Made by a program: the position numbers and the translations under genes. From JAZQNC01 sp045536155 (GTDB lineage Bacteria; Bacillota; Clostridia; Oscillospirales; CAG-272), in assembly GCA_045536155.1 (NCBI GenBank), contig JAZSMZ010000137.1:1-26036 (forward strand): DNA of 26,036 nucleotides. The letters run 5' to 3'. Below, in pieces: positions 15,431 through 23,439 of the stretch. Each line of letters starts with the position of its first letter. Within the stretch, counting starts at the first letter, position 1. Below the pieces are notes generated by a model that saw only the letters and a list, made by a program, of their open reading frames with translations, did not search any database and had not been told where the DNA came from.

Positions 15431-16819
15431 TTATGCCTCCTCGAAGACGATCTTGTTGAGCGCGTTGATATATGCGCGGATACTTGCGGCAACGATGTCG
15501 GTGGAGGTGCCGTTGCCCGAGTAGAGCTTGCCCCCCACTCTAAGACGTACGAGCGCCGAGCCGAGCGCCTCTTTGCCCTCGGTTACCGACTGCACCTGAT
15601 AATCGTCGAGCTCGTAGTGATGTCCGATGCACTGCTCGATGGCACGGAAGGCCGAATCGATCGGGCCCTCTCCGTCGCTGACACCGCTGATCTTCTCGCC
15701 GTTGCAGCTGAGAGTGATCTGTGTCATCGAGCTCGAAAGGTTGCTGGATGTGGTGGTGTAATTTTCAAAATGATAGGTGGAGGGAGCCTGCATGGCCGAG
15801 CTTGCGATGAGCGCCTCGAATTCCTTTACCCCGATGTCCCCCTTCTTTTCGCAGACCTGCTTTAAGGCCTTAAACACGTTTCCAATATCGGCATCGGAAA
15901 GCTCGTAACCGAGCAGAGAGGCCGCCGAGGAAACGTCGGTCAAATTGGAATCGCTGTCGAGCAGGATCTTTTTCGCTTCGCTGACAACGGTATCGCCGCT
16001 GCTCTGATCATGGCTGATGCTGCGGCACATATCGTCGATGCTTGAATGGATCTTTGTTCTGTCAAGCGCGATCTCGGCGTCAATCGAGCCCGAGCAGATG
16101 CTCATGGCATCGCATATCTCGCCCGAAAGGAGGGAATGTTTGCCCACCATGGCGCACTTGAATCCGTCGGCTCCATTTTCGATAGCGGCAAATGCCGATG
16201 CAACCGCCATATGCGCTCTGTTTGAAAGCTCGGCATAGACGGGAACGGATACGGCGGCTTTGACCTTGGCGATCATTGCGCCGATCTCGGCAGGAGTGGA
16301 CACTCCCGCGCTGTCGCATACGGTGATGACGGTTGCCCCCTTCTCTTCGGCCGTTTTAACAGCCGAAATGAGGAAATCCTCGTCGGCTCTCGTTGCATCG
16401 AGAGCAGCAAATTCGACGTTGTTGCAATACTCCTTTGCCGCCGAGACGAGATTCGCGATCTTTTCAAGCATTACCGCCTGTTTTACGTGATATGTATATT
16501 CCATCTGAATGGTGGAAACGGGAAGCTCTATCTGAAGCACGGGCGATTTTGCATCCTTGATGCATTCCCACGCCTCTTTTACTCCGTCAACGTCGTATCC
16601 TACGGGGATCGTCAGCGAAGCAGACTGAATATTCTTAGCAATGGTTTTATAAATAATAGTGTCCTCGCGTGCGTTTTTTACCCCAGGAAGGGATATTGCA
16701 TCTGCGCCTATTCTGTCGGCACAGCTCGCGATAGCAAACTTTTCGCGGAAAAGCAGCGAGACCGAGCGGTCACACGATATAGTTTTTAAAGTAATGTCTG
16801 TAGTGCTGATTCTTTTCAT
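15431..16819 (-). CDS. LeuA-like protein with degenerate catalytic barrel and intact regulatory domain
   Basis: A 462-residue homolog of 2-isopropylmalate synthase/citramalate synthase. The barrel aligns along its length (ITVCDSAGVSTP matches the conserved PDTxGxxxP strand), but the active-site signature TLRDGEQ reads TLKTISC (residues 10-16). The metal-binding HxHND reads ELSNR (197-201), and GERAGN is not recognisable. Synthase activity is therefore unlikely. The linker subdomain (about 305-340) and the C-terminal LeuA dimer domain (347-460) are well kept, including DGEGPIDSAF, LDDYQVQSVTEG and GNGTSTDIVAASIRAYINALNK, the fold that binds leucine in LeuA. It is the first gene after the leucine-type T-box. 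A leucine-sensing or scaffold role is inferred. ATG 16819 has AAAGGAG upstream. Confidence 0.88.
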   Translation of the reverse strand: MKRISTTDITLKTISCDRSVSLLFREKFAIASCADRIGADAISLPGVKNAREDTIIYKTIAKNIQSASLTIPVGYDVDGVKEAWECIKDAKSPVLQIELPVSTIQMEYTYHVKQAVMLEKIANLVSAAKEYCNNVEFAALDATRADEDFLISAVKTAEEKGATVITVCDSAGVSTPAEIGAMIAKVKAAVSVPVYAELSNRAHMAVASAFAAIENGADGFKCAMVGKHSLLSGEICDAMSICSGSIDAEIALDRTKIHSSIDDMCRSISHDQSSGDTVVSEAKKILLDSDSNLTDVSSAASLLGYELSDADIGNVFKALKQVCEKKGDIGVKEFEALIASSAMQAPSTYHFENYTTTSSNLSSSMTQITLSCNGEKISGVSDGEGPIDSAFRAIEQCIGHHYELDDYQVQSVTEGKEALGSALVRLRVGGKLYSGNGTSTDIVAASIRAYINALNKIVFEEA

Positions 16820-16862
16820 TTTTAAAATCTCCTTTTATCAAACGTAAAACCGAAATTTAAAA

Positions 16863-16909
16863 CAAAAAACGTTTTCGTCTCTTGCTCAAATTCAAAGAGA
16901 CGAAAACGT
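16863..16909 (-). terminator. T-box-controlled terminator before the LeuA-like gene
   Basis: A perfect 15-bp stem, ACGTTTTCGTCTCTT (16869-16883) with its complement at 16895-16909, has an 11-base loop and is followed by a run of T on the minus strand. Confidence 0.93.
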
Positions 16910-17133
16910 AAAAAATCAAGTTTCCGCGGTACCACTCTTTTTCGCCCCGAAGGACGCACTTTAGATGCAAACACATCTTAACTCTGTTACGGGAGTGCCC
17001 GTCTGCCGCTAATTTTTGATTTTTCACAGCAGCCGCTCCGCGGTGAGTTCCAAAAAGATCTCCCAATGCCTCGCACCGTCCGGCATCTCTCTGTAGAGAA
17101 AGATCATCGTGTACTATTCCGCTTCATCGCGTT
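16863..17133 (-). ncRNA. Leucine-type T-box riboswitch leader
   Basis: The minus strand holds a canonical T-box leader. Base helix CGC/GCG is followed by the GAUGAA/GGA kink-turn, helix GCGG/CCGC and a specifier loop with AGUA on the 5' side and GAA on the 3' side. Then come AGAGAG, apical GGUGCGA, Stem III (GCGUCCUUCGGGGCG), GTGGTACCGCGG (16935-16924) and the terminator. The specifier codon after GAA is CUC (17047-17045), a leucine codon, followed by A and the lower helix. Uncharged tRNA(Leu) should stabilise the antiterminator and turn on the LeuA-like, ligase-fusion, MaoC and ACT/MBL genes. Confidence 0.95.
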
Positions 17134-17146
17134 TTCGATATTAATT

Positions 17147-17175
17147 GTTATAACATATTAAAGCGGATTTGTCAA
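17147..17175 (-). promoter_or_regulatory. Promoter of the leucine T-box unit
   Basis: On the minus strand: -35 TTGACA (17175-17170), 17-base spacer, -10 TATAAC (17152-17147). The predicted start near 17140 is just upstream of Stem I. It lies in the 82 bases after the end of the GH78 gene; no terminator for that upstream operon is visible there. Confidence 0.85.
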
Positions 17176-17215
17176 GTGTTTTTTGATTTTTATTGCCCGA
17201 AATACGCTTTTTATA

Positions 17216-19306
17216 CTACTTTTCGCTCTTTTCCAGCGCTATGCACATAGCATATGCCGCGTACGATGCAAAGCCGTGGTCAAGGCTTGCGCTCGGTGTG
17301 CGATGCTCCCAGAGAGTGCCCGTTTTGTCGGCCATCTCGCCGAAAAATCCCACTACGTTTTTCAAAATCAGATCGTAAAGCTCTTTTTCAAGCAGCAGCT
17401 TTATGCGAAGATAAAGTCCGATGAATGCATTGGCATAGGCAAATCGGCGACATGAGGTATCGACAGCGGCAAAGCCGTCAAGCACATGATTTTTCAGCTT
17501 TTCGTACTTCTTTTCGTTCCAATCGATCTTGCCGAAAAGGAGGGCGTAGTACTGACATGCCTCCGACGTATTGCCGGTATTGCACAAAACTCCGTTTTCG
17601 TCGCAAATGGCATTATCGGTGAACATTTCGCCGTCAAAGGAGAGCTCGGCAGCCTTTTTGCGCACCTTTTCTGCCTTGATGCGATATTTTTCATCGCCGT
17701 ACAGTTCGTATACCGCATCCAAAACAGCCGAATAGAGGAAATTTGTCGGATAGTTTACATCCTGCACCCAGGAGTTTGCGTCCGACCATTCGACAAAGTT
17801 CCAGGAGGACAGATTTTGAAGAAGTCCGTCGGCGTTTTCGAATTTTTCAAAGCCGTCGACTATGCCCATGATGCTCGCACGGAAGAGCTCGCGATCGACA
17901 TTCGGGCGGCGGTCGGTGAGATATTCGCGGCACTCGAGTACGTACCACATACACCATTGGGGGATATACATGCTCGATTCGCGCCCTCCGCTCACATCGG
18001 ACGGATATGACATGGGAAGCATACCCTCGTCGCTGAGGACGGCATCGCAAAGGCGGTAGTTTTCAAGATATGCATCCTCGACGGGAACATCGCCCATAAA
18101 ATGCTCCTCGGCGATGGCAGTAAAATAGGAGTCGCACAGCCAGCCTGCCCTCTCGCGCGAGGGGCAGTCGGTATAGATATCGAGCGCGTTGTGCGCGAAT
18201 GTGCGCTTTGCGGCTTCGTATATTTTGTTATGCACTTCTTCTTTGAATTTTTTAGTGCGCGATGTTCTCATATCGCGCTCATACGTTTTTATTCCGAAAG
18301 AATCGATCTCCATCTCGCCCGATTTTACCATAACGATTGCAAAACGGGCAGTTCCGACATCAAACGCGGAAAGGGAATGCTCGCCCTCGGGCAAGAAATA
18401 CTCCAAAACGGAATGTGAATCGATACATCCGAAGGCAAATTCGTCATTTTCGCAATACTCAGTATACCCGATAACAAGGTCTGTCTGATCCTTTGCCCTG
18501 CCCGCGCACTGCAAAAATCCGCACTCTATGCGCGAAAAATCAAAGAGGGCATACTCGCCTGCTTTCAAAACGATAGGCAGAGCGCAATCAATCTCGGTCT
18601 TAACCTTGCGCTGACGCTGAACGAAGGCGTAAGGGTTATACTCGATCTCGCTGTAATCGAACTTGCCCCACTCATCGGGGATGTGATTCCACGAATGACG
18701 GGTCTCAAGGTAAGGAAGCGTCTCGTCAAAGCAGAATTCGCCTCGGCAATTCGCCTTTGAAAGCGCGATATCCTCGTAATGAACGTAGGGCACCGCACGC
18801 GCAATAAAAACAGGAGGAGTATCAATCTCGTCGGGTTTTGCCCAGTCGCCGTTTTCTTCGTTGAGATTCCAAATCTCAGAAAAGTGGCGCTGAATGGAGT
18901 AGCGGTGAACCTTTTGAACGAGGCTGTTTATGCGGCGCGCAGAAAAATCGCGTCCGGTATATGCGATAACCTCGGTGCCGCGTGAGATCTCGCAGCAAAG
19001 GTAGGAAGTCTGGTAGCAGCTTGCAAAAGAGTGGCAGTTGTAGGCCAAAACCTCTATTTTTACGGTGTTTTTGCCCTCAATGGCATATTCGTCGAGGTCA
19101 AAAACGTCAACTCTGCCGTATCCATGAGCCGCACGCGCCGGACCGAAGGCTACAAAACGGCCGTTGACCGTCAGACGGTAAAAATATGCCGCCGCAATGC
19201 TGATCTTGCTTTGATTCAAGCTGTCAAGCGAGCAGATAAACTCTGCCGCCACATTCATCTCTTTTTCAAGTTCGCGGATGAATACCGCTTTTGCTTTTTT
19301 AAACAT
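17216..19306 (-). CDS. GH78-type alpha-L-rhamnosidase family protein (copy 1)
   Basis: A 696-residue protein with an N-terminal beta-sandwich region and a C-terminal (alpha/alpha)6 barrel of the bacterial rhamnosidase type. The diagnostic TDCPSRERAGWLCDS (Asp380 to Ser392) and the C-terminal GTLWEH with SLDHGFASY (Glu at about 667) mark the two catalytic-side segments. The family hydrolyses terminal alpha-L-rhamnose, though members with other specificities exist. There is no signal peptide or membrane helix, so it probably acts on imported oligosaccharides in the cytoplasm. ATG 19306 has GGAGGG six bases upstream and lies 15 bases after the preceding GH78-type gene. Exact substrate is unknown. 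Confidence 0.85.
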   Translation of the reverse strand: MFKKAKAVFIRELEKEMNVAAEFICSLDSLNQSKISIAAAYFYRLTVNGRFVAFGPARAAHGYGRVDVFDLDEYAIEGKNTVKIEVLAYNCHSFASCYQTSYLCCEISRGTEVIAYTGRDFSARRINSLVQKVHRYSIQRHFSEIWNLNEENGDWAKPDEIDTPPVFIARAVPYVHYEDIALSKANCRGEFCFDETLPYLETRHSWNHIPDEWGKFDYSEIEYNPYAFVQRQRKVKTEIDCALPIVLKAGEYALFDFSRIECGFLQCAGRAKDQTDLVIGYTEYCENDEFAFGCIDSHSVLEYFLPEGEHSLSAFDVGTARFAIVMVKSGEMEIDSFGIKTYERDMRTSRTKKFKEEVHNKIYEAAKRTFAHNALDIYTDCPSRERAGWLCDSYFTAIAEEHFMGDVPVEDAYLENYRLCDAVLSDEGMLPMSYPSDVSGGRESSMYIPQWCMWYVLECREYLTDRRPNVDRELFRASIMGIVDGFEKFENADGLLQNLSSWNFVEWSDANSWVQDVNYPTNFLYSAVLDAVYELYGDEKYRIKAEKVRKKAAELSFDGEMFTDNAICDENGVLCNTGNTSEACQYYALLFGKIDWNEKKYEKLKNHVLDGFAAVDTSCRRFAYANAFIGLYLRIKLLLEKELYDLILKNVVGFFGEMADKTGTLWEHRTPSASLDHGFASYAAYAMCIALEKSEK

Positions 19307-19321
19307 ATTTCCCTCCGAATA

Positions 19322-21205
19322 TCACAGATAAAGTATCGGAACGGCGCTCCAACCGTGGCAAAGGCTGCCCCAGCCGCCGAACGCTTCTGCTCCGTCGATC
19401 GTTTCCCATACGCTCGTAGCTCCCGCATCGAGCATTTTTTTGTAGTCGCGGCGTATCTCTTCGCGAATCCACTCTTTCCACTTTTCGGAGTCCGTTTTAA
19501 GCATTGCATCGTATTTGAAGCATCTCATGCTTAAAGTACAGTCGATAAACTCACCCGCAGCCACTCTTTCGATAAGCGTATCGGCATTGTCGCAAACTCC
19601 CGAAAGGATTGCAAAGCAGTTTGCCAAAACGGTGAAATCGTCACCGCCGACGGTCATCGAATAGGCATCCTTTTCGCTATTATAGAATGTCTCGGCGGTC
19701 TTTTTTCGTATCTCGCATATAAGTTCGCCGTATTCGAATTTTCTGCCGATCAATCCTGCTATAACGCGCAGATTTTCAAGCGCGGTGATGAAAAGGCAGT
19801 TTATCATAAGATCGGGAACGCTCTCGTCCGAGCAGCGCAGATGACCCTCCATATGCTCGGTCCAATCGTAGAAATTCCAATGATTGCATCCTTCGAAGCG
19901 GCAGATGAGCCCATTCTTTCTGTTGTCAAGAAAAGCACCGAGAACAGAAAGCAGTTTGTCATATACCTCATTGGCAAGCGAAAGATCTCCCGTATGCTCA
20001 AGATACTCCCTTATCGCCATGAAATAATACAGCGAAAATGACGGGATCGTCAGATCGTCGCCGCAGGGATAGCAAATAGCAAGCAGACGATCGTCCCGTC
20101 TGTCCTCACTTACAAGCTTCAGATTCGAGCGCGCATAATTGCTGTTTCCCTTATCGAAAGCCTTGTATCCGCAGAGCATCTGGTTGCGCGAATCGAATAC
20201 GTAAAGGCACTGCTCTCTCCATGGAGTGTCAACGTAGTGCTCCATCATCGAAAGATGCAAAGTTCGCACGCAAAGGTCGTATATCGAGCGATCAAGCTCG
20301 TCCTTTAATGTGTTTTCCTTTTCCGCAACGTCATATACCTGCTTTATCACGCCCAGATAATTCAGCTCGATATTTTTTTCGGCATAAAGCTCGAGATAGC
20401 GTCCGCTTATACGGAGCATGTGGTTTGTGTATGCGTTGTGCCCTTTTTTGCAGTTGTATTCGAAGCTGAAATCGGAGATTCCGAGTATGCGGCGGACATG
20501 ATCGTCCTTGAGATCCTCGCCCCAACAAACGACCACCTCCTGCTCGGTATCGGAGAAGAAATCCAACGTAGGAAGGCCAACCGTTTCCTCGCCCATGTCG
20601 ATAAGGTAGTAGTTGCCCTCGTTTTTGACGATATGTATCTCCTTGCGGTCGAGCACGCTGAGCTTTTTTATCGGTCGAGGATAGAAGGTGCATTTTTTAT
20701 CCACCTCAAACGAGAGGCGATATTCGCCCTGCCCCTCCTTGGTTGCATCGTATGCAAAGCCGAAGCCCATCTGGGGGGTAATGATCTTGGCACGGCCGCT
20801 TTCATAGGCGGCGCTTTTGCGGCAGAGAATATTTCTGCTGCTTGCAAGGATTATCCCGCCATTCTGCTCGAGTTCAAAAATCAAACCTGCCCCGGCGCTG
20901 ACATATCTCTGAAAATTTCGTCCGATGTGCCATACGAGTATGCATATCTCGTTTTCGCCCTCTCTTAAATAGGGGCTGATGTCAAGCTCGTCGTATATCT
21001 TGTAATGCTCGAAATCGCCGTACTGATTGCTCGATACAAATTCTCCGTTTATGAAAAGAGTGTAATCTCCGTCAACCGATATGCGGCATACTGTTTTTTC
21101 GCCTTTTTCAGCCGCGGCCGCAAAAAGGGCGGTAAACTCGCCGTATTCGTCAACTCCTCCCTCTTTATCTATCCATATCCATTTTGCCTTTTCGAAAATA
21201 CTCAT
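19322..21205 (-). CDS. GH78-type alpha-L-rhamnosidase family protein (copy 2)
   Basis: A 627-residue protein beginning with a sugar-binding-like sandwich (KAKWIWID; SVDGDYTLFINGEFV; ENEICILVWHIGRN). Its C-terminal six-hairpin barrel carries VDTPWREQC (Asp326) and the end motif SVWETIDG (Glu601) followed by SLCHGWSAVPILYL. These are typical of GH78 enzymes. It is clearly diverged from copy 1 (different catalytic-loop spelling), so the pair may act on different linkages of one glycan. No signal peptide is seen. It is first in the operon, with promoter at 21237-21265 and GGGAGAA before ATG 21205. No sugar transporter is in the window. Confidence 0.87.
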   Translation of the reverse strand: MSIFEKAKWIWIDKEGGVDEYGEFTALFAAAAEKGEKTVCRISVDGDYTLFINGEFVSSNQYGDFEHYKIYDELDISPYLREGENEICILVWHIGRNFQRYVSAGAGLIFELEQNGGIILASSRNILCRKSAAYESGRAKIITPQMGFGFAYDATKEGQGEYRLSFEVDKKCTFYPRPIKKLSVLDRKEIHIVKNEGNYYLIDMGEETVGLPTLDFFSDTEQEVVVCWGEDLKDDHVRRILGISDFSFEYNCKKGHNAYTNHMLRISGRYLELYAEKNIELNYLGVIKQVYDVAEKENTLKDELDRSIYDLCVRTLHLSMMEHYVDTPWREQCLYVFDSRNQMLCGYKAFDKGNSNYARSNLKLVSEDRRDDRLLAICYPCGDDLTIPSFSLYYFMAIREYLEHTGDLSLANEVYDKLLSVLGAFLDNRKNGLICRFEGCNHWNFYDWTEHMEGHLRCSDESVPDLMINCLFITALENLRVIAGLIGRKFEYGELICEIRKKTAETFYNSEKDAYSMTVGGDDFTVLANCFAILSGVCDNADTLIERVAAGEFIDCTLSMRCFKYDAMLKTDSEKWKEWIREEIRRDYKKMLDAGATSVWETIDGAEAFGGWGSLCHGWSAVPILYL

Positions 21206-21236
21206 GGTGTTCTCCCGTGTTGATCATCCTTTTTTC

Positions 21237-21265
21237 ATTATATCATGCCACCTTTCATTTTTCAA
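21237..21265 (-). promoter_or_regulatory. Promoter of the GH78 operon
   Basis: On the minus strand: -35 TTGAAA (21265-21260), 17-base spacer, -10 TATAAT (21242-21237). It starts just after the terminator of the upstream operon and precedes ATG 21205 by about 30 bases. Confidence 0.87.
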
Positions 21266-21275
21266 TACAAACATA

Positions 21276-21299
21276 AAAAAGCACCGAACGGTGCTTTTT
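21276..21299 (-). terminator. Intrinsic terminator of the serine dehydratase operon
   Basis: AAAAAGCACC pairs with GGTGCTTTTT around GAAC, with T tracts on both strands. It lies two bases after the stop of the membrane protein gene at 21302-21871, so it ends the minus-strand operon. Confidence 0.92.
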
Positions 21300-21301
21300 G
21301 T

Positions 21302-21871
21302 TTATTCTTCGTGGTGCTCGCCTGCCTGTGTATCGCTCTGAACGACATCGGCTTTGCACTTTTTCGTTTCAATATCGAGCAGACCCAGAAACACTGCTCC
21401 AGCAATCAATGAACACTGTGCTAATATTAAGGCCACTGCAGCGATTGCGTTATTTCGTATCAAGGAGAAAAAGAAATACATTCCTCCCACATCCCCTCCA
21501 TCGGGAAAAAGGAAAAAAGTCAGCAAGTACAATGTACAAGTAATGGGCAGATATTTTTTAATTTTTTCACTCGATGACTGCACATTGGCGGCTTTAAAGT
21601 TTATCACAACAAAGATTATCGTATAAATCAAGGGAATGGGCAAAAACGTCAACGCAAATCTTATCCAACCGAAATTCAGCACCCACGATACTGCGGCTAC
21701 GATGACGCAAACGATTGTGACTGCCTGCCATATCTTTGCCGATCTGTTGCTGTTATTTTCTTTTCGTGTCAGATATCTGACATCCCAAATCAGCGCAAAA
21801 ATGATACCCACTGCTGCAACAATCATTAAGCCCAACAATATTTGCGGAATGAAATTATATTTTAAATCCAT
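21302..21871 (-). CDS. Hypothetical multi-pass membrane protein
   Basis: A 189-residue protein not recognised as a named family. Five hydrophobic helices are visible, at about 8-28, 46-64, 70-90, 107-122 and 138-163. The C-terminal tail is charged (KKCKADVVQSDTQAGEHHEE) and probably cytoplasmic. ATG 21871 has GGGAGAA upstream. It lies 32 bases after the serine dehydratase gene and directly before a terminator, so it is the last gene of that operon. No catalytic motif is seen. Confidence 0.75.
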   Translation of the reverse strand: MDLKYNFIPQILLGLMIVAAVGIIFALIWDVRYLTRKENNSNRSAKIWQAVTIVCVIVAAVSWVLNFGWIRFALTFLPIPLIYTIIFVVINFKAANVQSSSEKIKKYLPITCTLYLLTFFLFPDGGDVGGMYFFFSLIRNNAIAAVALILAQCSLIAGAVFLGLLDIETKKCKADVVQSDTQAGEHHEE

Positions 21872-21903
21872 ATTGTTCTCCCGTGTTATTTATATCAAAA
21901 CAA

Positions 21904-23127
21904 TCACAATACGATCTTCGCAAGCCCGCCCTCCGACGTTTCCCTGTACGACGCGAGCAGATCGTGACCCGTTTCCTTCATCGTATGAATGACGCTGTCG
22001 AGCGAGATCTTTCTTGAATCCCACAAAAAGCTTGCCAGACTTACCGCGTTGATGGCGCGCATGGCCGCAACGGCGTTGCGCTCGATGCAGGGGATCTGCA
22101 CGAGTCCGCAGATCGGGTCGCAAGTGAGCCCCAGATGATGCTCGATAGCGATCTCGGCGGCGTATTCGATCTTGTCGATATCAAGCGAAAACAGCTCGCC
22201 CAGCGCGGCTGATGCCATCGAGCAGGCGCTTCCGATCTCGGCCTGGCATCCGCATTCCGCACCCGATATCGAGGCGTTCGTCTTGATAAGATTGCCCACA
22301 ATTCCCGCCGTGATCAGCGCTTCGACGATCTGACTGTCGCTAAATCTGTTCTTTTGCTGCTGGTAATAGAGCACCGCAGGCACAACTCCCGCCGCTCCGC
22401 AGGTGGGGGCGGTTACGATAAGCTCGCCCGATGCATTCTGCTCGCCAACGGCAAAGGCGAAGGAGCACACCATTCGGTTTTCTCTCGTGGCAGCGCTTTC
22501 GTCGATATGCTGACTGCGATAGAGCGATTTTGCCTTCTTTTTGACCATAAGTCCGCCAGGCAAAATGCCCTCGTCGTTAAGTCCGCGCTGAATGCAGTCC
22601 TTCATGACCGACCATGCATTCTCCATGTACGCAAAGAAATCGCTGTCCTCACGCTCAAGAGCATACTCCCAAAGTCGGATCGACTTTTCCTTGCAATACG
22701 CCGCGATATCGCCAAAGGTGCTCATATCGTACACGTCGGGCGTTTCGTGCACGATCTGATTTTCGTATCTTATACTGCCGCCGCCCACGCTCATGACTTT
22801 AACGCGCGCACATTCTGCGCCGTTTTTATATCCTGCTATCTCCATGGTGTTGGGATGGGGCAGGTCGGTTTTCTCAAAATCAAAAACGACCTCGCAGGGA
22901 ATCCCCTCGAGCGTTTTTTTGATCACTCGGTCGGTGCCGTGACCTTCTCCCGTTTTGGCAAGCGAGCCGTAAAGACAGACTCTCACCTCGTCAACGTCGG
23001 GATATTTTTTCAAAAAATCCTTGCAGGCCTGCTCGGGTCCCATCGTATGCGAGCTCGACGGTCCGCGGCCTACCTTATACAGTTCGGTAAGTGATTTCAT
23101 TCCCACCGTCATTTTCCTTTCGCTCAT
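21904..23127 (-). CDS. sdaA: L-serine ammonia-lyase, iron-sulfur type (single chain)
   Basis: A 407-residue enzyme that deaminates L-serine to pyruvate and ammonia in the cytoplasm with a [4Fe-4S] cluster. The N-terminal half holds GPSSSHTMGPEQA and GSLAKTGEGHGTD. The catalytic half holds TAPTCGAAG, SGAECGCQAEIGSAC and LTCDPICGLVQIPCIERN. Cys294, Cys336 and Cys347 have the spacing (42 and 11) of the known cluster ligands in the Legionella enzyme. The annotated ATG 23127 overlaps the stop of the preceding gene (ATGA), which suggests coupling. An internal ATG at 23100 would give the usual family start MKSLTELYK, so the true start is slightly uncertain. Confidence 0.95.
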   Translation of the reverse strand: MSERKMTVGMKSLTELYKVGRGPSSSHTMGPEQACKDFLKKYPDVDEVRVCLYGSLAKTGEGHGTDRVIKKTLEGIPCEVVFDFEKTDLPHPNTMEIAGYKNGAECARVKVMSVGGGSIRYENQIVHETPDVYDMSTFGDIAAYCKEKSIRLWEYALEREDSDFFAYMENAWSVMKDCIQRGLNDEGILPGGLMVKKKAKSLYRSQHIDESAATRENRMVCSFAFAVGEQNASGELIVTAPTCGAAGVVPAVLYYQQQKNRFSDSQIVEALITAGIVGNLIKTNASISGAECGCQAEIGSACSMASAALGELFSLDIDKIEYAAEIAIEHHLGLTCDPICGLVQIPCIERNAVAAMRAINAVSLASFLWDSRKISLDSVIHTMKETGHDLLASYRETSEGGLAKIVL

Positions 23128-23414
23128 CTATTTATATCAGCGTTATCATTTTTCGCTTTACTTTCACGGACGTATTGAATTGCCTTCTTTAAACAATTTA
23201 CTGCAGCTGCCCCAGACAAGAGCGCCCCGCCATATATTATTGCCAAAACAATGATCTTGCTTACGACCGCGAATTCGTCAGATCCCGATGAGGTAAACTT
23301 TATGTCGGAAAAGATCAAAAAAGATCCGCCGGCAAAAAGGATAGCTGCCATAATGATGAAGAAAACAAAAGTGATGATGAGTCCTCTTTTTGCGATTCTC
23401 TCAAAATTTGCCAT
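23124..23414 (-). CDS. Small two-helix membrane protein
   Basis: A 96-residue protein with hydrophobic helices at about 12-36 and 51-70, a positively charged N-terminus and a charged C-terminal tail. No family is recognised. ATG 23414 has AAAGGAG upstream. Its stop overlaps the serine dehydratase start by four bases and it begins 25 bases after the SGNH hydrolase, so it is part of that operon. A function cannot be read from sequence. Confidence 0.75.
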   Translation of the reverse strand: MANFERIAKRGLIITFVFFIIMAAILFAGGSFLIFSDIKFTSSGSDEFAVVSKIIVLAIIYGGALLSGAAAVNCLKKAIQYVRESKAKNDNADINR

Positions 23415-23439
23415 GTATTCTCCTTTTATGATCGTAATA

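Noticed and set aside
15431..16819. Functional 2-isopropylmalate or citramalate synthase
   Set aside because: Homology is clear, but the catalytic TLRDGEQ and HxHND signatures are both lost, so an active synthase annotation is not supported.
22354..23094. 246-residue plus-strand open frame
   Set aside because: Antisense to the L-serine dehydratase, which is beyond doubt; no family features.
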